Source: Heliocidaris tuberculata
Lineage: Eukaryota; Echinodermata; Echinoidea; Camarodonta; Echinometridae
Direction of reading: 5' to 3'
Length of the DNA: 64,000 nucleotides
Assembly (NCBI GenBank): GCA_025618425.1
Contig: CM046832.1
Coordinates: 62,583,108-62,647,107 of the forward strand
Both the position numbers and the translations under genes were made by a program. The notes under the pieces are model-generated. The model had not been told where the DNA came from. It saw only the letters and a program-made list of their open reading frames with translations, and did not search any database. The stretch's first letter is position 1; each line of letters starts with the position of its first letter. This document shows positions 12,046 through 25,627 of this stretch, one piece after another.

Positions 12046-13889
12046 TAAGTTTTTGACATCAGATGGGTACATGTACATGTAATGAGGGGTGTCACATGAT
12101 TGACTTTAGCAGGTCACATGACTGTATAATGTTCTCACATCTATGGACCTTCAAACTTGATTAAGCCATTTCAAGTGATTTGATGCAAAATCAGTGCATA
12201 TTATTGAGGCAGCATTTTATCAAGAAAACACACAAAGCAAATATTGTTTTTTAATGAAAAAATCAAACGTGTACTTGTAGAGAACTACTGCAAACATTAA
12301 GGCACATTTTCTAAGAAAGTTTGCCATGGTACACGAAAAGAAAGCAAAAAACCTTATCTAAAAATGCTATAATGTTATCAAGTGTCCTTGAAAGTTTCCG
12401 ATATGTCATTTCTAAAATTTGAGAAGAGGCTTATTCCAAGGTCAACCATAAAATTTCAAATAGCATCTTTAAGATGTGTTTTTCTTTCAGAATACTTGCC
12501 CTTATCAGTTCCTAAATCAGGATACAAACCAATAAACCTGTTGGCCTCAGGCAAACAAAATACCGGTACGCCATTGGGCAACTAATATCCACTCCTCCCC
12601 CCCACCTCCAGTATGACAAGCAGAGCATTACCGGTATGTTACTGCCATTTTCAAAAATTAGCAAAAATAAAATTTGTGCTTTGAATATGTACTGAGAGGA
12701 AACAGTGAGCAAGTGTGAATGAAAATTCCAGTAGCAGAAGAATAAAACACTGTCGCGACCATTTCAAAATGATGAACAGAACTTTTCAAGTGTAGGATTT
12801 GACTATATCAGAGCCATAGGCTGTATTTCGACGATAAGCAACTTCCTTTAAACCGAGATTTCCCAGCAGATTCCGAACATTGCCTCATGTTTAAACAGAT
12901 GAAAACACCTTGTTTGTCACCTCCAGATACAAAAAAAAAATGGCTATATATTAACAACGGAGATGCGCACCTTTCAAAATGCACCGTCTTTCCAATAAAA
13001 GAAACCCCAAATGTATTACTTTGGGAATCAATCTCACAAAAAAGTGATATCCCAAACCATACCCTTATTACGCCAGTTCTGCTTCTCCGCTATCTATTTT
13101 GGGAGCTCTGACGTACATGACTGTCATGTTCATATATCTCACATTTTTTTTGTTGCTCTGATAAGGTCTTTACAGTACACGATCATGCCACTGTCTGTCA
13201 CTGCCATCAACTGACTCCTATTGTCATTTAATGTTAGTGTCTAAAGGCTATCATGATTTGGGTAACAAACAAAACAAAATAAAACAAAACTTACTAAAAA
13301 AAAAAACTTCAAAATAATTTTCGAGAGAAATTGCTATTCCGAACTACACTTCTTCAGTAAATACATGCAGGTTGTTGTAAACATCAAAATTACAAAAAGT
13401 TACTGAGAAATGAAAGTCACATACACTAATGAACATCAAAACAGATGTGGATTTACATGTTCCACTGACAGCCTTATCAACTCCATTTACACATAATTCT
13501 TATTCAACTCAACCTTCTCCTTTTGTACATCATGATATTTAATTCTCTTGAATACATGTAGCCCAGTTACCAAATTTGTCATTTCTTTTGACTATCATAT
13601 GAGTTCTTGTGACATGATTAAAGCTGCAATCTCAATTTATCTCCTTATTTGCCATCCTCGGTAATAAAATCATGTACATGGCTGACCATTAGTCAACCAC
13701 TTGATGCAAAATTATTGTGTTTAAATAGCTTGATAGAATTTGAGAAAACAAAATAAAAGTGATTTTCTGCTGCAGTCCATGAGTAGGTCAACACACATAG
13801 AACCCTGTACAAGCCACTTGTTAGCATGATTCAGCTCCTGTAAGAGTAACAATTCCCTCTAAAATACTCTGTATCGTTGACTGATAGAG

Positions 13890-14071
13890 GACGGGGGAGA
13901 TGGAGAGAGAGGGTAAGAGAGTTAGGCAGAGAGAGACAGAGAGAGACAGAGAAAGAGGGAGACTTGGAAGAGAGGAAGGTAGGGGGAGAGAGAGAGAGAG
14001 AGAGAGGAGGGGGGGGGGGGTAGGGGTCCAGAGAGGATGCAGGTAGAGGGAGAGGGAGAGGGAGAGAAGAA
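13890..14071. repeat. GA-rich microsatellite with poly-G
   Basis: About 180 bp of GAGAGA/GGGAGA sequence with a run of G at about 14010-14020. The long minus-strand Ser/Leu/Pro ORFs across it are products of the repeat. Confidence 0.9.
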
Positions 14072-14114
14072 AAATACTGTAATTACATATCTTCTTCCAG
14101 CCTCTGGATGACAA

Positions 14115-14128
14115 GTTGCCATAGCAAT
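14115..14128. promoter_or_regulatory. RFX X-box-like site
   Basis: GTTGCCATAGCAAT matches the imperfect inverted repeat bound by RFX factors (GTTGCC, two bases, then a near GGCAAC/AGCAAC half-site) with one departure in the last base. It is isolated in an intron, so it could be chance. Confidence 0.25.
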
Positions 14129-15195
14129 CAGGGATCAATGGAAGAGCACAGCGGTGTGTGTGCGCGCGTCTTGATGACCCACTTTCCACATCTTCTATCC
14201 CCCTCCCTTCCTTTCTATTCTCAACTCTTGGAGTGTTCCCACTGCTACAAATTTCTTGTAACATTATCCATCCAAGGGAGAGCTTAAACCTTCATTATAT
14301 CTCGTCTCCATTGCACACAGGACACACTTTTTTCTCAATAAGCCTTTGGAGAATGAAGGCTGCTGTTTTGTGTTGTGGTGCATGAGTGCTGTTTATACAA
14401 CATACATTCATGAGCAGATACAGTAACAAACACAACACAATTTATATTCATTTCTATTGAACTATAAGCGTCATATGCGTCATATCCAGGCAGAAATATG
14501 GGAAGGAAACTTCACACTGGCAACAAGAAATGGAGTTAAAATTTTCTTTTTTTCATTTAAAAGTATACTATTTTGTTGAAATATGTAATGTTTATTCTAG
14601 CATTTTCCTCTTTAAACATGTGCTATCAAAAGAATGTAACAACGAAGAAGAAAAATCAGCACTGCCAATTTGGAGAGGAGATGCTGATTTTGTGAAATGA
14701 TTTTCCTCTAAATATGCCCCAAATAAAAAAAAGCTGAGCAGTGAGGAAACCCGGTTTACCGTGTCGTCTCTGACGAGATGACTTCACCGTTTTGCCGTGA
14801 CGTTATTCTCTGTTTTGCATCCTTGCAGCTGGGCATACACAACACTGACACACTCTCTGCCTGTCTCTCATGGGTTTGTGAAGCTGTATCTCAGTGTACC
14901 CTCTCAAGACACTCCTCCAACATTGCACTGCATTTCGCACTGTTTTCATTTGGCTTCCTCACAACGGATTTGACACCAAATAACGGACAGACATGGCAGA
15001 GAATCTATACACATGAACTGACAATGTAGCAATCAGAGCATCACATAATGCCTGCTGTTGCTTACTTCAGTTTAGTTCAGCCTTCATGATTTCCTAAGAA
15101 TCACATTGTATGAGATATTCTTACTTCTTGTATATCAAGAGTGTCTCTTTCTTACAAGAACCCCATTGTATACCATATTGGTATGTTTTGTTAGT

Positions 15196-15622
15196 AGAGG
15201 CGCACGACCAATATGGGAGACTCTTTTCCATTTTGGAGACTGTCTCCATTGTTAAAGCCTTTTGTCAAGAATTTTGGTGGCCTGTTAGGGAGACAATCTC
15301 TCATTTTGGATACCAGTTTCCTATGTTTACATTTGCTGCAAAGGGACCACCTCGGCTCAACTTGAAAATGTGATAAGCAGATTGCTCATTAAAAAGTACT
15401 CCTTTTGAGTCTACTTAAAAAATTCACTGTACCTGTATACTTATGTTTTCACAACATAAGTTTTGTTGTGATCCACACACAAAACAAATGCCTCAGAGAG
15501 AAAAACATTTGGCTGAGAGAAAGTGTCTTCTTGTAAATGTTGTTTCTAAATGTCCTCGTTAGCAAAGTCTTCAGTATCAGAGACTGTCTCCCAAGTCACA
15601 AAACGGCCGTGCAACTCTACTG
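15196..15622. mobile_element. Old inverted-repeat element (weak)
   Basis: Left arm GTAGAGGCGCACGACC...GGGAGAC (about 15195-15222) resembles the inverse of GTCTCCC...GGCCGTGCAACTCTAC (about 15585-15621). The arms are diverged and differ in spacing, and no target duplication is visible. The 87-codon ORF over the left part is not recognised. Confidence 0.35.
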
Positions 15623-15928
15623 TTTGTATTTAGAGTTTATCTCTTTCTTTTTAAAATGTTGAGCTTTCTCGCTGATCACTTTTCATCTTCTAGATAGTTC
15701 ACCTGGGTCTGTAACTTTTAAAAAATGAAAATATTCTATTTATGGGAAATTCCCCATTTTGAACGCAGGTGTTGTTTTTCTTCACAGTGGTTTAACAAGA
15801 TAGAAGCCACATACATGCACTGCAGAATCATTATCAGTGATTTTATTCATAACACCTCTTGTGGATTTCCTACAGAAATATGAAGGGATTTCCCCTTAGC
15901 AAATGCTTATGTTTTTTTGTTTTGTTTT

Positions 15929-15957
15929 TCTTCTTCTTCTTCTTCTTCTTCTTCTTT
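15929..15957. repeat. (TTC)n microsatellite
   Basis: Nine uninterrupted TTC units, followed by T-rich sequence. Confidence 0.95.
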
Positions 15958-16062
15958 TTATTTCCAGATCCCTTCTGGGGCTTTCCAAATCTAAATCTCT
16001 CTCTGCTCCAGAGTGATTTTCATTATTATTCACAATATGCCATGATTCTGATAATACATCAG

Positions 16063-16147
16063 TGGCCTCTCAGATTGCATTCTTTGAAGAGCATTTGGAA
16101 CATCATTGGCCTCTCAGACTGCATTCTTTGAAGAGCGTTTTGGACTA
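16063..16147. repeat. 45-bp tandem duplication
   Basis: Two copies of GGCCTCTCAGA(T/C)TGCATTC followed by TTTGAAGAGC start at 16063 and 16108. Only a few substitutions separate them, so the duplication is fairly recent. Confidence 0.8.
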
Positions 16148-16434
16148 GACAGCACACTCTTACATTATTGAAATGAAGGTGTGAAATATAAATGAATAAC
16201 CATTTTTAAAAAGGTCTAGGGCATATATATTCTAAAGGTTACATCTGCATATAGGGTAATATGAGATGCAACTGATATTCAATTATGAAGACCACAAGCA
16301 CAATTATTTCTTCTTGCCCAGTAGGGTTACTCAGATCACTCACATTCCCACATATACATTCTCAGACCGGCTTTTTGATTATCCTACCTAAATTCTTTGA
16401 AAAATATTTGCGTTGTCTGTTGTTTGGTTTCAAG

Positions 16435-16670
16435 AGATGTTCATGTCCTTGGGAAAGACATTAATCTACATTGCCACTCTTTACCCAGGTGATGATAATC
16501 GCTAAGAAGAAAATACTTGAATGCTTGACTAAGCTTGAGCACCTTATTACAGTAGCATATAGCTTAAAACACTGATAATAGCTCTGTTAATCGACTTTCT
16601 GTATCTTTTAAGAAAAAGCACTTTATAAATCCAACTACATGTATTATCAATATTAGATAGAAAGTGCAAA
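16435..16670 (+). mobile_element. SINE fragment, plus orientation
   Basis: Contains TTGGGAAAGACATTAATC, TACATTGCCACTCTTACC-type sequence and a tail GCACTTTATAAATCCAAC followed by ATTATCAATATT. These segments appear in the same order, inverted, in the SINE at 52588-52957. The tRNA-like head is not well preserved. Confidence 0.55.
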
Positions 16671-16872
16671 TTGAACAGAACACTTTATCTTTTAAAATAT
16701 TAAAATCATCCATGTACATGTACTTTCAAATCATTGAGATGCATGCCATGCAGACTCTATGGAGATGGTCTAATACATAATGGATGAATTGTAACTTGTC
16801 TCCAAGGGTTCTGGAAAGTATTATCAGATAAAATGTTGGCCAATCAAAATTTCATTAGATATTTTATATCAT

Positions 16873-16938
16873 CTACTGAGGGCCAGAAGGGCATAAGCTC
16901 TGTCCTAAAGTATATGAGTTAATGCCCTTTTGGCTCCA
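16873..16938. repeat. Short hairpin repeat, copy 3
   Basis: Arms GGCCAGAAGGGCATAAGCTC and GAGTTAATGCCCTTTTGGCT pair over about 20 bp with four mismatches, two of which would be G-U in RNA. This is the best example of the family. A weaker relative lies just downstream at about 17037-17102. Confidence 0.65.
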
Positions 16939-17827
16939 AAGAGACGATATTTGAATATTTTACACAATCAGTTGAACAAAGGGGTGCTATTTCTTTTGTA
17001 AAAGAATGGGGCAAGCAACAGTTACTAAGTAAATCATCTTCTGAGGAACAGAAGAGCAATAACTAATATCTTTTAATGAGTTAATACCCTCCATGTGCTC
17101 AACAAATGAAATAATTCTGAATGGGCAATGGGTATTTTTTCTGTAGTGCCCTGAAGAAAGCCTGTCATATAACCAAATACTATTGCACAATACAAGGATT
17201 CAAGGAATCTGAATCGGTGAATAATATAGTTCAAATATCCTCTGGATTTCTCATCTCCATCTTAAATTGACACTGAATGTTTATTTTCTCCCAAGAGTCT
17301 CTGGTCACACCAAAGCTGGCCCATTGTTTGGACTGAAAGCAGTCTGTGACGACCATTATCGCTCAAGACAAGCAATCAGAGATTTTTGAACTCCGAAAAT
17401 GAGCGACAGACTGATAAATTGTCTCGCGGAGAAGTTAGGGGGTATGGACAAGGGAATTGATTCAACAAATTATGCTATCAATACAAACACTCTCTGTGGC
17501 AGGGTGATTCAGTGCAACTTGGACGCTTTATATCAAGAAGATGATTGATACTCCATAGGGGTTGTATATGAACCACATTGCTATTTGCTAGGTGGATGAA
17601 TAATTGAGAAGTTGAAAGCAGAGAATTCTATTTTGGTACTCTGCTTTCCTAAAAGCATAAAAGAAATACACACAATAGAATCATGTTCTAGTAATATGAT
17701 AAGTATCTCTATACGCAGCAATAAAAACAGGGTCAATATTTCATTATACTGATGAAAAAAAGTTGTAGATCATTTAGCAACAAAATTTGATAAGATACAA
17801 GTTAACTTGTGTTTACTGAAGGCCTAT

Positions 17828-18058
17828 CCACTGGCATAGCTACAGGGGGATCTTCTCCAGAAGCAAATAGCAAGAAAAAAAGAAAGAAAAGGGGCAATGA
17901 GAGAGGTCAAGAGAGGGGAAGGCACACGAACAAAAAGATGATACAACCCCCCCCCCCCCACACACACACACACAAAAGAAAAAAAAAATCCTCCCCACAT
18001 CACCTCTTCTTTTGCATTTTATCCATCTAGATTGGTGCCCCTCCCATTGACACCAGTA
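17828..18058. mobile_element. Possible MITE with ACTGG termini
   Basis: The left end ACTGGCATAGCTACAGGG and the right end CCCCTCCCATTGACACCAGT form a loose inverted repeat around a purine-rich and poly-C/CA interior. The termini resemble common invertebrate CAGTGGCGTAGCTA-type MITEs. No target duplication was found. Confidence 0.35.
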
Positions 18059-18912
18059 CCTCTTGATGGCTACAGTAACCATTGGACCTATCAATTTTGT
18101 GTCACACCCTCCCCCTAATTCATCCCCTTTCCCTCCCTATCTCAAGCCTCACTGCACCATGGATGTTATGATGTCGGGGCTAATCTTTCAATGTTGCCCC
18201 TCCATTAATCACTTAAAAGATCACGCCAAACATCTTGTTTATCTTACTCTGGAAATGTTGCATAGAGCATCAAATAACCGGACAGGCGGGGAGCGCACGC
18301 ACGCACGATGTTTCAATGACACTAAAGAGTGGCCTAGACTTCATGAAATGAACTGGTGATGATGTCATTCCAATGACGTACTAGTATTCCCTTTCGGTAT
18401 ACGATGCAACCTTCGGGCCTTCCTGCTGTGCTTTTTTAGTCTGAAATCTACCCTTTCTTAGGACTTAAGGATAGAAAAAGGATAACATTTTTGATAGTGC
18501 AATAGATTTGAAAATCACCCTTGTGGATATGATGATGTTGGTTCACACTGATTTGATACATAGTGAATCAAGTATCTACAAAGTATGCAGAATGGACCCA
18601 ACTTGATTAAAAAAGAACAAGATCTTTACAAAAATATGGGACATCATCAAGGCTTGTTTTCTATTCTGTCCTCAACCAGTGAAAAAATACACAAGAGCAG
18701 TGAGCACTGAACAATTCAGCTCTCGAAATTAAGGTAAAAAAAGCTCTGGAAAACTAAAAATCAACTCTGGTAAAGAAAAAAAAAGAATTAACAAATTAAA
18801 TTTTAAAAACTCTGTGAGGAAATTGCTCTTTTCAAAAAAATCCAAAAAGAGTTTCCATGAAATTAATATTTCTTTACACAGCTTTCAACCCAAAGTATTT
18901 AGACTCTCTTAA

Positions 18913-19302
18913 AGGGATTCGGTAACTTTGTGGAGGCTTGATTTAATAAATTGTTGAATTTTGATATCTGTCTTTTATAATGATGTTCAGAAGGATAAAT
19001 AAATAGCCAGGCATAGAAAGGTTTTCAAATATATAATGCTATTATCAAGATATCTATGACTGAATACTCCCATTTACGAAAGCGTATGGCCATACGCTTT
19101 AGTCTAACACTAAGTCTATGGGGGGAAATGAGTCTGGCATGTCCGGTCACTTGCATATGTTTACTTTTGTGAAGCACATGATGATTTTGAAGAGCTTTTT
19201 TTTTTCCTGGGCTTCATTTTTACACCATACTACATACATTAATAGGATGTAAGGCCAGGCAGCTCAGATTTTATCAAGCTTCTACAAAGTTACCAAATCA
19301 CT
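18913..19302. mobile_element. TTAA-flanked MITE (390 bp)
   Basis: TTAA (18909-18912) is followed by AGGGATTCGGTAACTTTG. The right end CAAAGTTACCAAATCACT is followed by TTAA (19303-19306). The inverted ends match over about 20 bp and resemble those of the elements at 31010 and 44951. A perfect 22-bp palindrome, centred on GGCC, lies inside at 19079-19100. No transposase is encoded, so it must be mobilised in trans. Confidence 0.9.
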
Positions 19303-22300
19303 TTAAAGATAGATAAAGCAAAAATATAGGGATAAATAATCGATATGAATAAAGCTGAGGAAAAAAATTGCATTAGATCATGTAGTAAAGAATAGTGTAT
19401 TTATGAACAACATAGATTCATACTGCCAGTATTGATCATGTGGATTTCATCCTCACCGCCACACTATAGTACTACAAGTGCATGACAAATACAGACAGAT
19501 GGCAAAGTAGGATTTCGTTAGAGATGGCACCAGCAAACATGCATTATGGGAATGCTTATGTTTACGTCCAATTGAAAATCTCGACATAGCTCCCCAAAAT
19601 CATCTTCATCCGTGCCAAATCTGTCTTTTCAGTCCAGGGATTTGGGCGTTCTAGAACGAGGGGGGGGGGGGGGTCTCGTGATGAGGACTAGTCATCTCAG
19701 AGCAGTGCCATGTGTTCTTCAGTTTCTTAAAGGCCATGTCGGCACCAGCAAGAATCACAGTAATATGAAAAAACAGTGTAATCATGTTCATATATTTTTG
19801 ATGAAGACATATTTAAAAAGCTGCTCATTAGAAATCCTTTGGATAAAAATCTTAAAAGGGGAAAAAAAAAACAAAGGAAGCAAAATGAAATTAGATCACA
19901 TCCAGTACTCAGCATTTCATCTGCCATTTGCTTATTACTCTATAGTCAACTCTAGAAATAAAAATGTGGAATCAACATCTAAAAGGGCCAAAGAGTGACA
20001 ATGTTTTCAAACTGTTGCATCTCACTATTGCTTCACTAGAGATCCAACATTAAAAAGCTCTATGAGTTTGAAATGTTAAATCTACCATGACATGCAATAT
20101 TTTATGAATTCTAGTTTTACGTAACCTATTACCCATGGCAACCAAATTTTATAAACTTTTAACACCTATATTTACACTATTCACAATGAAACATACAACA
20201 GCTCACTATTAGTCCATTCCTTTTTTTTCCCCCTCCAAAATTTGTCGAAAGGCCAGTCTGCAACTAAACCTATCAGACTCACTCTACAATGATCACAGCC
20301 TTTAATGTTGATATAATTTGTGCACAGAGAGAAAAACAGGCCCTAATGCACTGCAAGATCTTCAGTCTTCTTGTGAAAGAATTTACCTGCTAAAGAAATT
20401 TACCTGCTAAAGACACTTACCAGTGGCTTAGTTTTCCCCTAACGAGTAGAATATTAAAATTCTTAACCTGTTTTAGGGAACAACATTTTGGGGGACAATT
20501 TTCATAAATCAACTTTCAAGAGTGAATTTCAGTTTAAAGTGCAAAGAGATTTTTATCAGATGAATGTATTCAGTAAGCTTTTCATGTGGTTTTGTTCAAA
20601 TATGTTAATGACTTCCTACATACAATTTATATTTCATTTCAGATTATCAATTTGTCATCTCTTGAATAAAAATATATATGACTGAATCTCTACTGATTCT
20701 CTCTGAAATTGGAATGTAAGTTTGTCTCTCTACTGAATGACAATATATATGTGTACATTACTTTATATTGATCAATGTATCATTGTCTTCTAAAATATCT
20801 GGTAGTCTATCAAATTATAATATATCATACAGATTTTAGATTTGCCTCACAAGTACATTATAATCACGCTGTCTCCAGCCTTAAAATCTGTTTAAAAGAT
20901 GATCTACAACAATAACACGAGATCAAAATATGTGACACATACAAAAAGATACTGCTACAGGTTTCTTAAATACACGTCAAAGCGCAATTTATCGAGAGAG
21001 AGAGCAAAAATCAATAAAGCAATAAAGAGCAAAAAACAGCCCTTAATTATTCATGAGAGCAACAAGCCAGCATGATTAAGTGCTTTCATAGGAACACCTC
21101 CCGAGCAAGATCAATTCTACATGTGTTGATCTCAGCGCCGGCATCACAAAAGCATCGCGTGAACGTAATACCAGCCCACGAGTGATTCATAACGTGTATG
21201 GATTCAAATGGTCTTCAAGGATCTTGCTTCAGCATTATATCACAGCGAATGCGTGTGCTTGAGCACTTTTAAAAGTGCAATAGTGCATGTGTGTATTTGT
21301 TTTCAATGGTTCTGCATTGTATTGTTAACTCCGGTCTTTACTACGTATAGCTACACGATTTGAGAAAATCTTAATTGAATGTATACACAGCATATTTCAG
21401 CAAATTTCTTAAGAAATAATGCTTTCCCCTCCAAAAAAAGGAGAAGAAAAGAAGAAAATATCAATAGGATTAGGAATTTGTTCTCTGGCACAAAATGTAT
21501 TTACATGATGGGCTTCTATGGTTCAGACGCATCCCTCAGCCTTGTACTGGCAAACTGGAGTAATTATTATAGATATATACATATTATCCTGAATTTTCTA
21601 TTCATCCTGAACAAAAAGAAATTAAACATTCAAACCTAAAGTAAGATAATCAGTCCATAACAGACCATTTGGAAAAAGAACCTATTGTATTGATAATATT
21701 CGTTGAAAAATATTGATTTCATTGCTAGATTAACTACTGTAAATAGCAGACAGGCAAGCAACCTTGCTTTTGAGTTTTGATAAATAGAAGCTCCTTTGAA
21801 CAATAAAATTTATACATTTCATTTATAAATAATGAGATGTAAGAATCATTCCAATAAAATCACCAATTTCTTATAAGAACAGGTAAATATTATTATTTTT
21901 ATATCAGTAGGACATTTCTAATCTTTTGTTATCAATCATATACATGTACATACACATATTACATGGTGTAGTATCAAATGAATACATTTTGTTTGTATAA
22001 TTCTGATGAATTTGATTGTGTAATCAGAAAATCTGTTAAAATCAACATTCATAATTCCGAAAAATAATAAAATGTGTTTTCAAATAGGGCACTTAATTTC
22101 CAATCGACTATTTTTAGCTGGCAAGCCTGACCAAATGACCCCTAATTATCCTATTCAAAACCCCACAGTATTTCTGACTAGAAAAAGGTACTTGTATGCA
22201 TGCATCAACCACCAACCATATACCTCACTTGCACTGGCAGAGGAGGAGGAGGAGGAGGAGAGCTTTTATTCGGTTGAGGGTCAACATTTTATCCACTTAA

Positions 22301-22329
22301 TATCTCTGCCTCCAAGCATGTGTATCCTT

Positions 22330-22810
22330 ACTACATCTGAAATAGGAGCTCTTCCTGCCCTACTATAGCAAAAGGTTGCAAGTGACATCTGAAAATTTGT
22401 AAAAATTAGTGGAAAATTTGTATATTATATACAGGAAAAAAAGGCGAACACCTACAACAGGAAATGTATACCTTCCCTAATAATAATAATAATATATATA
22501 TCTGCCCTATTACTGCAAAAGGTTGCAAGTGACATTTGAAAATTGCCCTAACTAAAAGAGAAAAAACACCAATACAATCAACAAGTCTTCACTAGACCTG
22601 AAAAGGGAGATCTGCTCTTCTAGCTAGCGACATCTAACAGTTTGTCCAAAAATAGTGAAAATTCTCTAAGCAAATATCCTCTCCCCCAATATAAAAATAA
22701 ACAAATAATGCAAGCACCTATATCCCTCCTACACCTGAAAAGGACATGCCCTAATGTGGTTCAAAAAGTAGCAAATAACATTTTAAATTTGTCCAGAATT
22801 TGTCAAATAA
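22330..22810. repeat. Degenerate tandem repeat (~150-190 bp units)
   Basis: Segments such as GCAAAAGGTTGCAAGTGACA (about 22368 and 22514), CCTGAAAAGG and TGAAAATT recur in the same order three to four times. Units have drifted heavily, so borders are approximate. The ORFs across it are not recognised. Confidence 0.6.
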
Positions 22811-24406
22811 AAATTCAGTCATAAAAATGATGGATGTTTCAAAAGTACTTTATGCAGTAATCCAAGTCTGTCAATTGTTAACAATAAAGAAATGCACAAA
22901 GTATTCAGAAATACCTGTGTTAAAAAAGAAGTGAAATCTATGCAATTGGGCACTTGCTTCCTTTTACCATGGTGATGCCTTTTCACCCCATTAGAAGCCT
23001 GTTGCCTGGCAGCCTACAGGAGATTGTCGGCAAGACAGAGAGATCCCAATTTACTCCAACCACGTTGCAAACCAGTTTTAGGAAGGAAGCATAATACAGC
23101 AAGCGTGTCACGCATGGCTCGTGGATTCAACTAACACATGTCTTCCGACCATTTTATGAGATTTTCTGTTACGTCTTCAAAAATTTTGTCTTCATTTGTA
23201 AATGTAGAGATCAAGGCCGAGTCTGACGTCATGGTTGGAATAACGGATTAAAAGAATGACAGGTCACAAAGGACACCAATGGCCTTATGCATGTATATGT
23301 ACATCTATATGTTTTGACAAGCTAAATGACTTCACTTGATTCTTGTGATTCATTAAGAATAAAAGGTCTACAATCTGTAAGTCCATTAGCCAAAAATTAT
23401 ACTGAGAAGCAAGTTCAAGTTCAAGTTCATTTCCAACATTCTATTCAGAAAGGTTATAACAACATTATGAACAGTCATACAACTGCAAATGAAAACAAAA
23501 TACAATATAGTGCTCTACAAAAGAAGATGAAATATCAATAGTTATGTAAGGGACTAGCATAATCTTTGCACACTGCACTAGCTGATGGATCATATGTGTA
23601 GTATGTAACATTTGTTAATATTCAAGAAATTTTAGTAACTTTTGTTTATTCAGACATATCAAATTAAAGAAAAAAATAAGGATGTGTTACATATCATTTC
23701 CTCCAACCTTTTTTTTTTTATCATGGAGGAAAATTTGTAGAGTGTTAATAGAATGAGCAAAAGTTGATCACCTAGAGAGAATAAACAATGGACTGCTGAG
23801 CGAGTCCCCAAACAAAATTCATCTGCTTCTAAACCCTGGGTCATGTTAACAAGCTTAGGTGAAATTTAGCTCATCAGTGAACTAGGCTAATGGTATTACC
23901 AAAGTCATCATTCGGAGTGGATCTAGCAGCACTTTGACTAACCTGATCTGGCAACTTCTTCACGTCCTATTTCCTACATCAAGCTATCTGTCCCGCCAAG
24001 CCACTAACAGCTCTGGCTGTATTTATCAAAATGTGTGGGGTCACATCCCTGTGCGTCCATTTTTTTTATACATCATCAGGTAAAGATTTTAAAGCTATTT
24101 ATGATAACTGTATTTCCACTTCTATTACATTGCAGGTAAAATATCTTTCAATCTTCCAAGTTCACATGAATAATCTTGTTTACAGAACATGCAAGATCAA
24201 AAAAATAGATATGCCGTCTAAGTAATCACAAGGGTGTGGTCAGCTGAAAGTTAAGTTACTTTATAGTAAATTCAAGTTTAAGGTATTATATATCATTAGG
24301 GTAGATACATTTAACTTAGATTCATCCCTACCCCCCCCCCCCCCCCCCTTTGTAACAAAGGAGTCATAAGTCTGTTACTCTACTCTGTTTTTCTGGCCCA
24401 CATCAA

Positions 24407-24658
24407 CAGTGGTGGATTTAGGGGGCACAGGGACATTTCCCAACCCACCACCATTATTTAATTATTTTTTTTTCCATCTCACTTTTTTTCAAGTTAACTG
24501 GGATTATGTGCTCCAGCATACAAAGAATACTTTCGTTTGTCAAATTATCTTCAGCTTTATAGCACACATGCCCCCGGTCAGCAAAGATTAATAAACTTTT
24601 TTTAAATAGTTAAAATATTTTGAAACAAGCTTGATAGTCACCCTTGGATCAGCCACTG
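24407..24658. mobile_element. CAGTGG-type MITE with 5-bp target duplication
   Basis: Left end CAGTGGTGGATTTAGG, right end CCTTGGATCAGCCACTG, flanked on both sides by ATCAA (24402-24406 and 24659-24663). This is the same style of element as 33647-33875. The interior is poly-T rich with no transposase. The ends resemble hAT-like MITEs, but the 5-bp duplication is shorter than the usual 8 bp, so the superfamily is left open. Confidence 0.8.
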
Positions 24659-24781
24659 ATCAAATAGATCTGTGGTCTACAGTTTAAACATATACCCTCT
24701 AGAGAAACTCCACTTGCCCGGAATAAACTGCTGAGGCTAGATCTTCATGGCATAAGCCGCCCGCACACAGCTCATAAAAAA

Positions 24782-24890
24782 TTCGTACTTTGAATATATC
24801 ACAACCCCAACCCCACTGCATCAAGTTTATAGAAAATTCATCCTTTGAATATATCACAACCCCAACCCCACCCCCTCAAGTTCACGACCA
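24782..24890. repeat. 56-bp tandem duplication
   Basis: Two copies of CTTTGAATATATCACAACCC plus CAACCCCA, offset by 56 bp, each followed by a TCAAGTT segment. Confidence 0.8.
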
Positions 24891-25453
24891 CTTTGAGGCG
24901 GGGGCACAAAGACTGATGGATGTAACGGCTAATGTGGTATTTCGACAGGTGCTTCTTTTTTTTTAGAAAGACTCCATGCACCCCAACACGAACGACAGTG
25001 GATCCTGAGGCAATACTACAGAATAGACATAAGAATATTATCGTTATAATAATCACTATCATCAATACAGCTGGAACACTAAGTACTGAAAAGCATCTAC
25101 ACACACACACACACACACACATACACATGCCCACTATCTTCAAGATAAATAAATAATTTTTCATTCTTGATACAATATGGAGTTTTGGACTATTTATGCT
25201 GAATTTCACAAGCAGGTGTCTAACAAGCTATTCTTTTTGTTATGGTTTATTATATTATTGAAGTTGATGAAGGAAAATAAACAGTTGTCAGTCCAAAAAA
25301 TAGATACCATAATAAAATCTGGGAGGTTGAAACCACCCAAGGTATCAAAAGGGTAAAAAAACAAAGTCCTGCCTGGCTCTACAGGGGAGTAGCCCTTATA
25401 AAGTGTCCCAGTGTTTAATTGTTCTTTCCTACTATGCCAGACTGGCCAGGCCC

Positions 25454-25627
25454 ACTGGGTCAACCCAGCAACCCGAACAGCATCTGGTAGTCGAGCGAGG
25501 CAGGCTGGAGCTGGGAAGACGAGAGGATCGAGACAGCCCTACTGGGTCGACCCGGCAACCCGAACAGCATCTGGTTGTCGGGCGAGGCAGGCTGGAAGCT
25601 GGGAAGACGAGAGGAGACAGGTTCTAG
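25454..25627 (+). repeat. 87-bp tandem duplication, GC-rich, open on both strands
   Basis: Two copies start at ACTGGGTC (25454 and 25541) with a period of 87 bp, which is 29 codons. The duplication therefore stays open in frame on plus (two copies of QPEQHLVV) and on minus (two copies of NQMLFGL or DYQMLFGL). It is much more GC-rich than its surroundings. I recognise no domain, and there are no obvious splice sites, so I call it a repeat and not a gene. Confidence 0.75.

Noticed and set aside
13821..14264. 147-codon minus-strand ORF
   Set aside because: It consists largely of translated GA/CT repeat with no recognisable domain.
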